DNA of 64,000 nt from Membranipora membranacea (GCA_914767715.1 OU612073.1:15624001-15688000); one strand, 5' to 3'. Shown: positions 22,020 through 33,312, numbered from the stretch's first letter. The notes: generated from the letters alone by a model not told the origin. Program-made: numbers and translations.

Positions 22020-22205
22020 TGCAAGTAAGTCCCAGGCCAGGGGCACCATGGGACTATCGGCATCTGGAGAACAAACAAGCATGTAATAGTATACTTCGCC
22101 AATCCGATGTCCATTGGCAAAGTAAGCCTGTCTTGAAAAGCTTTGTTTGAGGGTGGGCGCCGAAAAAAGCTTGTCAAGACAGGCTATGGGCATGGCAAAG
22201 TATAC
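22020..22205. mobile_element. Second copy of the CTGTCTTGACAAGC foldback family
   Basis: Arms 22125-22147 and 22163-22185 (AGCCTGTCTTGAAAAGC and its partner) match the element at 16512-16642. Flanking sequence (TAAGTCCCAGG, GGCATCTGGAG, CATTGGCAAAG) also recurs in the foldback cluster at 24,898-25,203, so several foldback types are nested here. Confidence 0.65.
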
Positions 22206-22448
22206 ATGCTTATAATGTCAGTACCAAAAATGGGCACTTGAGATATGTAGTTATATTCAGCCAGCCGCAGAAGTCAGAGGGTACAGATAGAAATGGAAAC
22301 AAATGCACCCAGTAACCTCCATGGTATTTTGTAGTCACAAGCATACACAACGAGCAGAGAGACGCAGAAGTAATCCATCAAAGATGTAGCGACGATAACC
22401 GCAGCATGCTAATCCGGTCAGGAAATAGGAATTCCAGTGACGCAGTAA

Positions 22449-22890
22449 TTTGGTTTTCCAACACGTCATAGTACCAAGTACCAAGTAATCTCCAGGGTGA
22501 CACAGAAGTAATTAACCAGGAAGTAACAACAACAAAGTCAGCCCAAAAATAGAACAACAAATTCCAGAGGGTAGACTGAGGAACAGCAGCAATATACCAC
22601 GTGATGTGACCACAGAACGGTTTCATATAACGAAGCCACAAGAGACACTAATCCTAGTACCAAGTACCAATTAATCTTCAGGAATTTGGTTTTCCAAAAC
22701 GTCATAGCACCAAGTACCAAGTAATCTTCAGGATGACACAGAAGTAATTAATCATGGAGTAACAACAACAAAGTCAGCCCAAAAATAGAACAATAAATTC
22801 CAGAAGGTAGACTGAGGAACAACAGCCATATACCACGTGACGTGACCACAGAACGGTTTCATATAACAAAGCCAAAAGAGACACTAATCC
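22449..22890. repeat. Two-copy tandem duplication, period 236 bp
   Basis: Copies 22449-22654 and 22685-22890 are about 93-95% identical by eye (TTTGGTTTTCCAA-ACGTCATAG ... AGAGACACTAATCC). The linker contains a partial third copy of GTACCAAGTACCAA-TAATCTTCAGG. Non-coding. Confidence 0.85.
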
Positions 22891-23400
22891 ACTAATCCGC
22901 CGACAGCTAATCAAACGACAACAAGCAGAGTCAGCAAAAAAATCGGCACCTATATAAAGGCCGAAATTTTGAACAGTAAATTAGTACAGTTTAATTATTT
23001 GAGCAGCACAGTCAACTTTTTACATAGCTAGTAAAAGACATTATATTTTGATTTAATAAATACTAGTTTTAAATCAAAGATCTTTGTTGGAACGCTAACA
23101 CTAAAGTGGAGTCTAAGGACCAATATATACTGTGAGTATCATTTGAATTACATTATCATTTTTTTTATAAGTATCAAGACAATAAACAATAACTTTAGTG
23201 AATATACTGTTGTAATTGATTTCTATGCATATAGTAATTGGCAAAGTAATTAGGGACAGTTCGTCAGGTACTCAGACGTTAGGTCATATTCACTAAGAGT
23301 TTATAAGGCAATTTTGCAATCAACTAAAGTAAGTCGTTGTTAATTGTTACTATAACAACACTCTGAAACAGGATTCAAAATTAACTTTAGGAGGTTTAAT
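22891..23400. other. No gene recognised
   Basis: Flank between the 236-bp duplication and the minisatellite. Nothing supported. Confidence 0.5.
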
Positions 23401-23707
23401 CATTGTGACCCACCATAAACGCATGTAATTCGCGTAGGTGCTCATGTCAAAGTCGGAAATCATTGTGACCCACCATAAACGCATGTAATTCGCGTAGGTG
23501 CTCATATCAAAGTCGGAAATCATTGTGATCCACCATAAACGCATGTAATTCGCGTAGGTGCTCATATCAAAGTCGGAAATCATTGTGACCCACCATAAAC
23601 GCAGGTATTTCGCGTAGGTGCTCATATCAAAGTCGGAAATCATTGTGACCCACCATAAACGCATGTAATTCGCGTAGGTGCTCATATCAAAGTCGGAAAT
23701 CATTGTG
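23401..23707. repeat. 60-bp minisatellite, five full copies
   Basis: Five head-to-tail copies of exactly 60 bp (23401-23700) plus the first 7 bases of a sixth, differing at only a few positions (for example T at 23529 in copy 3 and GCAGGTATTT in copy 4). The unit is a multiple of three, so the minus strand stays open through the array with a 20-residue repeat (core DFDMSTYANYMRLWW). The visible differences change amino acids where they fall, there is no gene around it, and coding is unlikely. Confidence 0.95.
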
Positions 23708-24897
23708 TAAAGTGGAACAGAATTAATTAGTATTCATATTTGCTTGGGGGTTAAATAGATTAAGTTTCGGAATAATAGTTTAGGATTAGATTCTTGTGTT
23801 TTAAAGAAGTAGGACGCTACCGATTTAAGATAAGATACCTCTAATCTGTGAAACATTAATTCAACATTGAATATAGAAATTGAACATTAATTTTAGAGTG
23901 ACCACAGACTGATACCTCTTTCCTTCACTAGAAATTGGGTTGGAGTCTTTAGCTAATTTAACTTGGCTAAGAGGCCTGTGATACTGATACACCGCCTTGA
24001 TTACCTGATTGGGCTTCCAGGCACTATACAGAGATCAAGTAGGTGCTTATAAATAAAATCAGTCACCTAAGTTGAATAAAAAAAAATATCAAACGTACCT
24101 GAACACATTCATAAATAGTGATTGTGTCATATAATCATCTAAGGATTATATTGACTTTGTGGTGTAAGAGCATTGTCTCGAAACTCATCAAGAGTTTTAC
24201 TGTTAGAACAAGACAGGGGTCTTAGCAGGTTATCGGCAGGAACCTTTCTTAAACAACTTGAAGGCAACTTCTAGTGAAGCTAAGAAGAGGTCAGGCTCAA
24301 TAACAACCCCGTAGTAAATTGCTTTGTGGAGTAGTGGGAACCAGCTGTTCGTCACTATAAATTAATAAGTTAAATACCTCGTACTCACCAGAGTGCTAGC
24401 ATTACCAATTGGAACCACGTTTTAATAGATTTGAGCGATCTTGTCTTTCTTCAGTGCATGAAAGAGGAGGTAACTCCAAATTAGAACTACAAATAAATTA
24501 CACAATAAAGTGACATTTTGAAGTGTCCGGAGTGCAAGATTTAAAACCATAACTACAAACATAGTTAGAACCAATTTTTAAGTAGGACGGTTATAGAACA
24601 ACTATACATACTAATAGTACACGGCATTTACTTTAGTATAGGATAGGACGACAATTTCCGTTCCTTACAGCATAGACTCTCTTAAAGTATATGCGCACAG
24701 TGAGTGAGTTACAATTTCCGTTCCTCACAATAACCTCCACACAGTCACTGATCTAAGCACACAATACAGCACTAACTTGAGTAAGTGTAACGTGTTGGTA
24801 GAGTATTGGTTTAGTTCAGTGAGTGGGGAGGCTACTAGACTTGTAACTAGTAAGTAAGCTGAGTAAGTAGTAGTAATAGTAATACCTACAGTAAAGT
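23708..24897. other. No gene recognised
   Basis: Contains only a short direct repeat (ACAATTTCCGTTCCT at about 24,651 and 24,711). No supported gene. Confidence 0.5.
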
Positions 24898-25203
24898 CAT
24901 AGGCATCTGGAGTTACAAGCATTTTGCCAATGACCATGATCATGGACATTGGTCACCCATCCTAGTCCTTTCCAAGCAAGGTATAGGCCATAGGCATCTG
25001 GAGTTACAAGCATGTCCAGTATCAACCATACATACTGGACATGCTTGTTGTATTTGTAACTCCAGATGCCTATCTATCTATGGTAAAGGCATGGGCCCCT
25101 GGGACTTACATGTCTTTCTTTGCCAATGTCCAGTATCAACCACCCCAAAAAACACTGATACTGGTCATTGGCAAAGTAAAGACATGTAAGTCCCAGGGAC
25201 CCA
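24898..25203. mobile_element. Nested foldback elements
   Basis: One hairpin spans 24,989-25,072, with arms around ATAGGCATCTGGAGTTACAA and a central CATGTCCAGTAT/ATACTGGACATG. A second spans 25,092-25,203, with arms of about 48 bp around GGGACTTACATGTCTTT and GCCAATG-CCAGTATCA. An extra single arm (CATAGGCATCTGGAGTTAC) lies at 24,898. The arms are long and nearly perfect. No coding capacity. Confidence 0.8.
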
Positions 25204-25534
25204 TTACTTAGTTACTGAACTGAAGTAATGATGATGATTATTATTATTATTTATATATACATACAAACGTTGGAAATATTTAGCTGAATTAGTGAGTGCT
25301 ACTACTATACAAGGATGGAAACTGTTACCTGAAACTGGAAAGGAAAACACTACAGCAGTATAGTCTTCATTAGCAGAGTAGAGTATGCAGCTTTACAGAG
25401 CTTCTTCATGAAGAATATCACCAGGCATCAACCAAAATCCTGACCATGTTTTGGATTAGGCAGAAAATGAGATGACTACCCCTGATTGGCTTGGTAGGAT
25501 TCAATTAACCAATTAGAATGTGTTTTCCAAATTT

Positions 25535-25630
25535 CCGCATTTTAGTCATTTCATCGTAAAACTGAGAAACACGCGTGCTAACGCGTACTTTCAAGAGATA
25601 TTCCGCATTTCCGCGTTTTAGTGAACCCCG
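25535..25630. mobile_element. Foldback copy of the ATTTCCGCATTTTAGT family
   Basis: Begins AAATTTCCGCATTTTAGTCA and ends in TTTCCGCGTTTTAGTGAACC, with the two ends as direct and near-inverted versions of the family seen at 15,541-15,729. Confidence 0.55.
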
Positions 25631-26486
25631 TGTTTGGCAAAGGTCATAAGCATTCCTTTTTTTCATTGCCTCAGACAAGGTGACACTGACACTGTACTCG
25701 CGTAAATAAAAGTATAAACCAATTTGTAAAGTTGCAGCCATTTGATTGCGTAGCAATAATTGACATGAGAAAAAATATTTTGGTAAACCGTTATATACAA
25801 CTTTTAATATTGTAATAGGAAACTCATTACTCCAATCTTTGTTTATTTCTGGTCTCTACTTAGGGTAGCAACACAGTCAACATTCAATCTATGAGTCTTG
25901 GGAGTTATCACCAGGACTGTGAGCAGCATGAAGCCAGGCCACGTTATAGCAACTGGAAGCTGCCGCTGAGCACTCTTGATGAGTTGCGGTGAGTAAGATT
26001 TAAAAGAGGTGGTCTCAGTGGCAATAAAAGGTGCGATATAGAGTCCACTGCAACAGCATATACCTATGTATATCCTCTATTTATCGTGGTTTGATATAGA
26101 AATGTGCGACAGTTTACCAATCCTGTGAACATAGTGAATGTTGTGCATTCACTTGCTGCGCAGTATGCAATAAATATCCTGCCGGTGCACTTATTCCCTT
26201 GCGTGTTGCCCAGTTTAGCCCAAAGATTGTCAGCAGGATGTGGTTTCCGCAGTGTTAATTTGTATTAATTGTCGCATCGAGATTACACGGAGAATGTAAT
26301 TAAGAAGTGTTTTTTTTATCAAAATGCTCAGCTGCAAATATCACCCACTCACAAATGTAACGTGTTTGATCATTTATGGCGGCCCATAGATCTTTGGCTA
26401 CATTGGCAGCCATAGATCATATACATGTATCAGCATTAACATAAAATCTTGCACTGCGCTAACCAGACAATACATATATCTATGTT
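25631..26486. other. No gene recognised
   Basis: No supported feature. Confidence 0.5.
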
Positions 26487-27336
26487 GGTGATTAATCAAT
26501 GGAAAATTTTGTACAGAAAGCTGCATGCCTGTTCATATTGACTCAATCACTCTACTGCAATTGGCTCATCATTGGATAATGCTCAGGAAAGTGCAAAAAT
26601 ATTTCTGCATGCTTTTTGCACAGCAGTTTTAGGATGTGAAACAAGGTGAGTCTCCATTTCAATCTTTTAATTCAATACATTGATGGCCGTCGGTAGTCAA
26701 TGTGTTGGCTCTGATTGGCTTGTTGGTTGAGAGATACCAGATACCAATACCAGGTCAGATGGTACTTTCCTTTCCTTAAATAAGAGTGTGTACAGTATGT
26801 GAGTAATTCAGCTTTGATTTCACATTTTCTCAGCAGGTAGGTACTTGCAGCAAGGAGTAGCACTGTGTTTTCAGTGTCCTGGTATTGGCTCTCAGCTAGG
26901 CCACCAAATGCTGGCTCTCCTATCAACCATAACCCATCATCTGAAGCACACTGGTATAGTCATCATTAAAACTGCTCATTCATATCAGCAGGATGTGAAT
27001 GTAAATAAAGGTGCAAGAAATTGGTGGTGTTTATTGACTCAGATGAACAAAAATAAATCGTATAAACTTCTTATTAGTTTGTTTGAGAAGACAAACCACA
27101 GTATCTTTATGTTGAAATGAAATTAAATCAATATATGACAGTAACTAAGACTTGCACATGATGTTGAAGGAGCTAATTGACTAAAAAAAAAAGATATTTG
27201 CAACAAAGACGCACTCACCACATGTTCCTCAATCATTGTCGTTCATGAATATAACCAGTCTAGACAAAAGAGTTTTAATTACCAATATTCATGATAATCA
27301 TAAAAAACGGTAATCAAAGTGTGTTAGTGTGGTATA
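26487..27336. repeat. Segmental duplication block 2, copy B (3' flank of IFI gene B)
   Basis: Same-strand match to 11,834-12,645. It leads directly into the last exon of IFI gene B, as in copy A, and carries an insertion around 26,680-26,790. Confidence 0.8.
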
Positions 27337-28535
27337 TTACAGCTCATCATGAGGTATTTCTTCCCAGAAGCAATCTAAAGAGAACACCTTAGCAATAATG
27401 AGAGGTAACCCATTAGCTGCCACATACGTAGCGATACGAGAAGCCAACACAGCACCAGATACACCTGTTGCAGCTAAAAACAAAGATTGATCCGTTATTG
27501 AATTTTTCTCTTCGTTGTACATTGCAGAAAAATCATAAAATTGCCATTATGTTTTGGACTGTTCGTACCCACACTACCAAATGTACTGCTGATTTGTAAG
27601 ATTGGCTGTGATTGGACATGAAAGACTACACTTACTGTCACTATATCTGTAAGACTTTTTGTTGTATGAGTCCGGATGTCAAAGTTACGCTTTCCAACCA
27701 AGATGCTAGAAAAAATTTAGCAGTAGGGTGCTCTTTTCTGTACCTTATCTCTTTTGTAAATAAACTCCTCACTACTTTTCAAAATCAAACAATCGATAAA
27801 TCTAAAGTTACTTACCTAGGCTTTGCAGATATGCAAATAATGATCCAGCTTGCACAGGTCCAATGATCGACTGAACCCAGGCAGCAAAACTACCAGCAGC
27901 TACGCCGCCAGGGAGAAATCCAAACAGAGCTACAACAACAAGAACGATGGATGAGGCAAATGTGTTTTGTGATGGTCAGTGGTTAGAATAAATTACTCGA
28001 TATAATACAAAATATGTCTTAGTTTAAAGCCCAACTGATGACAGATGTATGGAAACTGCGAGAATCGTTGAAAATACTTGTTTATTGTTTGGCTCAGTGG
28101 CCGCCAGTGGTAAAGAGTTAACATGTCATAGTAGGTTTGTATGGAAAACAAGGATATGGGGACCCACGGACATTGAATTAAACCCAGAGCATACTTATTT
28201 TACTAAATTTCTGTAGACATGCTTTTCCAGTGCAAAAAATCAGAAAGAATGTCAATAAATTGAAGCGATATAACAATGAGAACAGGGTGTAGTTATTATC
28301 CATCTCGCATACCTAAAACACTGCCGATGATTGCTCCAACAGCGCCAGTCGCAACAGCTCCAGCTGTCATTGCAGCAATTATAGCTAACATGATGGCTTT
28401 AGTCCACCAGTCATATTTACATACTCTTCTATATCCAGGGCACTCCTCAGCATCCCAGGAACATGCTCCTCTTTTTTCTCCGCCAACCACACAGAACACC
28501 AACAGCATGAGCGTTACAGCTAGAGCGGACTTCAT
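27337..28535 (-). CDS. IFI6/IFI27-like (ISG12 family) protein, copy B
   Basis: Minus-strand exons 28313-28535, 27816-27929, 27337-27473, each exactly the length of its counterpart in copy A (223, 114, 137 nt), phase 1 introns, 157 aa. The signal peptide is identical to copy A. The cysteine segment and Gly/Ala-rich helices differ by only a few residues in exon 1 (GAVGAIIG for GAAGAIIG). Exon 3 is more diverged (ASRIATYVAANGLPLIIAKV) and ends FWEEIPHDEL. All splice sites are intact, so it is probably functional. The exon-1 and promoter region is nearly identical to copy A while exon 3 and its flank differ more, which suggests gene conversion at the 5' end or different constraint. Confidence 0.8.
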
Positions 28536-28735
28536 ATTCAGGCTTCGTGATCCAGACTAACCATGCCACAGCTACCATTCGATGAATATCATTGTGGCAA
28601 AAGGGGACTCCCCTTCATGGTTTCGATGTTTCGATGCATTCCCCGCAAGACGCAAGGCGATTTATTTAATTACCATTATCAGGCTTTGTTCTGTTGCACA
28701 ATGTAAACCGGCACCAATTATTGAATTTCATGCAA
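28536..28735. promoter_or_regulatory. Promoter region of IFI gene B
   Basis: Almost identical to 14,263-14,458 above copy A, including the kappaB-like GGGGACTCCCC at 28603-28613, 68 bp above the ATG. The match stops abruptly at about 28,735, so the ISRE-like/kappaB-like pair present in copy A is absent here. Confidence 0.55.
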
Positions 28736-28741
28736 TTTCAT

Positions 28742-28800
28742 CGTCAAATTCAATTGTTATTCCAGCCATCACTGGCGTAGAATAACAATTGAGCTTGACG
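28742..28800. repeat. Hairpin at the duplication breakpoint
   Basis: Arms 28742-28762 (CGTCAAATTCAATTGTTATT...) and 28780-28800 differ at 2 of 21 positions around a 17-base loop. It sits a few bases beyond the point where copy B stops matching copy A. Confidence 0.75.
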
Positions 28801-29685
28801 GGATATGATTTTGATGATTGCCAGACGTGAAGGATTGTGTTAACATGAAACAGTTAATTATTAATCAATATCCGGTTAGCCATGCGCAACCCACAAAACT
28901 AAAAGTTCAATAATTGGAACATATACACAATAGACATATAATAGGACTGACACCTATTCCTATTTTTTCTATCTTTTCATGACTGCTGCCCGTCAGTACA
29001 TGTAATTCTAGCAGAGATCATTTATCCAAAGATCTTTATCTCAAAATTGACAGGCATTGTGATGGGGTTGGGAAGGCGGGCAGAGGGATAATGTACATAC
29101 TGTGCATATATCAATAAATATAGATAAAACAGGAGTGTCTGGAATAAATGAAGAAGGGATGATCTTATATTATGCTTAGTATATACAAAGTTTTAAATTT
29201 TCTTTTGTCCTCGGACTACATGAGCTACAATCAAAACAGCAAATTGATGACATTAAGTTACTTAATCTCTCACAACTCTAAAACTCAAAATCTATTTAAC
29301 GGTTGATTTAGAAAAAATTAAAAGTATATTGCTTTAGGAATAATAATTTAATTGTTTTGTGATGGCATTAAGCCTGCTGTTGGTCATCGTTATTGTATAC
29401 TGCACAGTGACACGCTTCATGTGAGAATTACTCTCATCAAATGTGTTATTATTGTGTTTTATCCCCTGCATCACGTTCCACATGCAAGGGTCATTAAAAC
29501 CTCACCTATGTATGTATGTATGTATGTACTTTTTTTGTATTGTATAAAAAATAATATTTAAACATGTTGCTAGCCAAATGTGCGAAAAAAGGAAATTTCA
29601 GAGCTTCACGGAGTGAGACCCATATTTGCCGAAGACATTATATGAGCATAATAAAACTAGTATCACTGTTCAGTTTTCTCATCTG
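28801..29685. other. No gene recognised; short GTAT microsatellite
   Basis: A (TATG)n tract lies at about 29,505-29,527. No gene is supported. Confidence 0.6.
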
Positions 29686-31400
29686 TCACTTATTATTCAC
29701 TGGATAAACTTATCACCAAAGCATCCAACTCATCAAACTGGTAAAGGTTTGAATATACACCGGTCCTGTAACCTGGTTAGTTAGTCAGTGTTGGGTTGGG
29801 AGGATAGAACACCTGGCCCTGACATCGTGGATATTATTATTCTCGCAGATTTTATTTTGATTGGATGATATTGAAACTAAAAAGATGTCAAAATTCTTCT
29901 GCAAAACCAAAAGCCAAATCACAGACTGTATTTGAATACCCATAATGCACTAATTCATGGCTGCCTGCATAGACAACATACTCACCAAGCGCCAAGATTG
30001 TATTTGGTTAACGCTAAACAGATTAACCCATTTCTCACCTGTTGTGAATCCCCCATTTTTAATTGGCATGAATCTAACCTACGTCTATATGTGTAGACTT
30101 AAAAGATGGTCTGTGTATAACCATTTAATCAAAAAGCCCCTGTGCTGGGTGTACAGTCATTAACATTTTCATTAGTCTGTATTATTTGCACCGTAGAAAG
30201 AAAGTATGCAGAAGATAATTTCAATTTCGGTGAGGATGAGCACCTACCTAACATGAGAACTCCAAACTAGGCTACAAAGTACATGATTGCATGTGAGACA
30301 GAGAAATTACCATCAAGTTATCTCACCGAATATTGTTATCCTTAATGGGCACTTAGTCGACGTGAAAGGGGTATGATATAACATTGTTTCACTAAGTGTA
30401 GTTAAACCGCTGCTGCTGCTAAAAACTGACACAGTGAGACTGCAATATCAACACATACTGACTCTCGTGATCTGACTGGGCATGTCGATCACTGATAAAC
30501 TAGGCTATCATTACCACAAAGCAGGTGTCGTAAGGCTAAGTATGCATCATGCGTGACTTGAATTTGCGCATGTGCAAGAACGATGAGTTTAGTTTGGGTT
30601 CTGATTGCAACTTTGCAAAGGGGAAATGGGATATACCCTGCATAAACTGTCAATAAAAATCAGCTAATGATGACAAGAGAGGATAACTATTAATAACAAA
30701 TCCGCACGCTTTGATGAGTATGTCACCAGAGCAGGTAGCCAATCAGATGGCTTCGGAATTCCGAGACTCAATTTTGCAGAGATCAGCTCATGCCCAGAGC
30801 TGAGCATGCGCAGAATGATCTCAACATTGCCATCTAATGGACATATAATTTGCCCAAAATGATGTCAAAATCAGGTTATAAAATTAATTATCTAGCTGAA
30901 ACAGTGACATAGTTGCCTGTCTTACTAAATATGGCGTCATCACCTAGTGTGTCAGTTTCATACCCTGAATTTGAAGCTCTGTGCAGATTACTTGCCCATT
31001 GTTGACCATTCAGAGATTAAAGTCTCAATTAGTTATCGTTGAGCTAAGAGCACACTTTTACCTGAGTGGCAGCAGTAGTTAAGTACTAATTATCTCAAGA
31101 GATCATCTCGTGCTAAAACTAATAGCACGACATACCGTCCAGCAATCTCACCCACCCAGAAACGCTTGAAAAGCTTTTTTCAATTTTCAATGGTACTTTT
31201 ATAGGTATGACACAGCATGCCCTTAATGGCGTTAAGGATGGCGATTGCGGCTGTAGGCGGTCGTTAAGGGCGAGATTGCCATCCTGAATCTATCAAGGGC
31301 TGGCTGTGAGTTTTGAAGACATATGTAATAAAAAACCAAAACCAATACCAACCTACGAATATTTCAATAAAATGCCTGCATATTATGCAAGTTTCATCAA
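29686..31400. repeat. Segmental duplication block 1, copy C
   Basis: Same-strand match to 9,886-11,125, longer because of insertions. It runs straight into a truncated IFI exon 1 at 31,407, whereas in copy A about 2.9 kb of block 2 and IFI gene separates these parts. A deletion between block 1 and exon 1 explains the junction. Confidence 0.8.
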
Positions 31401-31406
31401 AATCAA

Positions 31407-31502
31407 TCACTCCTCAGCATCCCAGGAACATCCTCCTCTTTTTTCTCCACCAACCACACAAAACACCAACAGCATGAGAGTAACGGCTAGAGTGGACTTC
31501 AT
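31407..31502 (-). pseudogene. Truncated IFI6/IFI27-like exon 1 (copy C)
   Basis: The minus strand from ATG 31502 gives a signal peptide nearly identical to copies A and B (MKSTLAVTLMLLVFCVVGG) and the first part of the cysteine segment (EKRGGCSWDAEE). It then hits TGA exactly at the junction with duplication block 1. The hydrophobic ISG12 helices, donor site and exons 2-3 are missing. If transcribed it would encode a 31-residue peptide. It is most likely a deletion pseudogene, with promoter sequence intact above it. Confidence 0.8.
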
Positions 31503-32085
31503 TTTCAGGCTTTGTGTTCCAGACTGGCACAGCTAGTCAGCTACCATCTGCTGAAAAACGTGTCGTATAAAGGGGACTCCCCTTTATGGTTTCAATGTCG
31601 CTATGCATTCCCCGCAAGACAATTTATTTACTTACCATTATCAAGCTTTGTTCTGTTGTACAATGTAAACAGGTACCAATTATTGAATTTCATACAAGAG
31701 ACAGGGAAATCCCCTTCATGGACTTTTCTGTTGTCACAATTCCCAACAGTTTGATATTCGTAGGAAATTACATTTGTAAGAATTAGTGGAAATTTGCACA
31801 AGTAGCCTGTCCTTAAAAGTTACCGTTAGCAGCAATCGATATCCCTGAACAAAGAGTACATATTTACTTTAGTACTTATTTTATTATTGATTTTATTCAT
31901 TTAGTGAAGGCAAGTGGGGAAAAGTGGGCCGCGATAAAAAGGACTTGAGCCCTCCTTTCATGTTCATCTTCCCAAGACTCGATTCTGGGCCACGCTGCGA
32001 AGGGCTTGGGCCCTCCTTGCGCATTACAATATAATCACATAAGCACTATCATAAAATGATATAAGCAATTTCTTCCTCGTCCTCT
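31503..32085. promoter_or_regulatory. Retained promoter and tail region of copy C
   Basis: Matches 14,263-14,880. The kappaB-like GGGGACTCCCC is at 31572-31582, 70 bp above the remaining ATG. A second GGGAAATCCC is at 31704-31713. The neighbouring ISRE-like core of copy A is altered here. Confidence 0.55.
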
Positions 32086-32882
32086 CGAAATACAGCAGAA
32101 AATGTTAATATACCCGCCTTTCTAGCAGCCCACTGTCTATTGGTAAGCAGCGAGCAACTCAGCTACAGGTAAATAAGATTAAATTTCGGCAGCAGAAACC
32201 ACTACCTACATGCCAGTTTACAGTGTAGTTCTAATTTGTGTACAAACCGATATGATTCCTATCTACAATATCAAAAGAGATACAAAATTGGATGATTATA
32301 GTTTTGTCTTATTGTTTCTGGACCAGTTTCCAAAACATATGACTACGCGTGCCTTTGGTTATTTGGGCCACAAATATGAAATGTAGGTTCATGTCCAGCA
32401 AATAGCATTAAATATACATTATCAAAGAGGACATCCCTGATGCATGAAGAGGGAATACACGGGCAAGTTATTATCATGTCAACAAACCGTTTTTTTTTTC
32501 AAAGCAATATCAAAATGAGGTTTCCAAAGCATTTTAAGATAGGCATCAAAGACAATAATCAGGAATCTCTAATAACATTTTTAACAGAACTGTCTTCTTG
32601 CACAAATCTGGCTTCATTCCTTTGCAAAAATGGTTCGATGAGTGTCAGGTAAAATTAATAAATAGTAGATCTGAAAAAATGTCTTGTGTCCTCAATTCCT
32701 ACGGACATAAAACTAGCTAATACGCACCCCACAGAGACTGTTTCTCGAATTTAATCAGCGCCTACCAGAAAAGATAAGTATAAGGTTTAGATTAAAACAA
32801 AGTGACTACCACACAGATTTTTCGTCATTCTGAATAACTCGGTGGATTTATATTTAACGGGTACCAATAGAAAAAAGCTGAG
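32086..32882. other. No gene recognised
   Basis: A 70-codon plus-strand frame near 32,440-32,652 has no recognisable domain. Nothing else is supported. Confidence 0.5.
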
Positions 32883-33312
32883 TTAAAGTTCATCATAAGG
32901 TACTAATTCCCAGTAGCAATCCAGAGAGAATACTCGAGCAATAGTGAGAGGTAATCCATGAGCTAAACACACAAAGAATGTAGATTTAATAAAATTTTCG
33001 TAGTATTAGATTTTCACATCGATGGAACATTGATAGCTAATATAACCGAATAATCACTCCATGGCAAACATATATCCACGCATGTAATGCACAAGATGTT
33101 CTGTAGTTTTCTCAAAAATAATTCCAGGTAAACCAGATGCCCACACATTTGTATACATGGAAACTAAGTGGGAATTATGCTTACCAAGCCACCAAGTTTG
33201 GATCTATGGCACATAATTGACTGCGCATAGGGGGCAGGGGTAAAAAACAAACGAACGGGCACCCACTAGCAGCTCCTCAGACAGGGAGAAATCAAACGAG
33301 AGCTACAACAAC
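32883..33312 (-). pseudogene. Decayed IFI6/IFI27-like exons 2 and 3 (copy D)
   Basis: On the minus strand, an exon-2 remnant at about 33,262-33,304 follows an intact-looking acceptor (GTTGTTGTAG) and keeps the TTTCTCCCTG region, but the frame meets a stop after three codons. An exon-3 remnant at 32883-32962 keeps an acceptor in phase and reads HGLPLTIARVFSLDCYWE, then ELVPYDEL to a stop. It lacks about 19 residues at its start compared with copies A and B. No exon 1 is found above it. This is a fourth, older family copy. Confidence 0.75.

Noticed and set aside
23350-23703. Repeat protein of 117 aa, or a CRISPR-like array
   Set aside because: The array is a direct tandem repeat with no spacers, in animal DNA. 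The open frame follows from a 60-bp period, and no splice or promoter context supports a protein.
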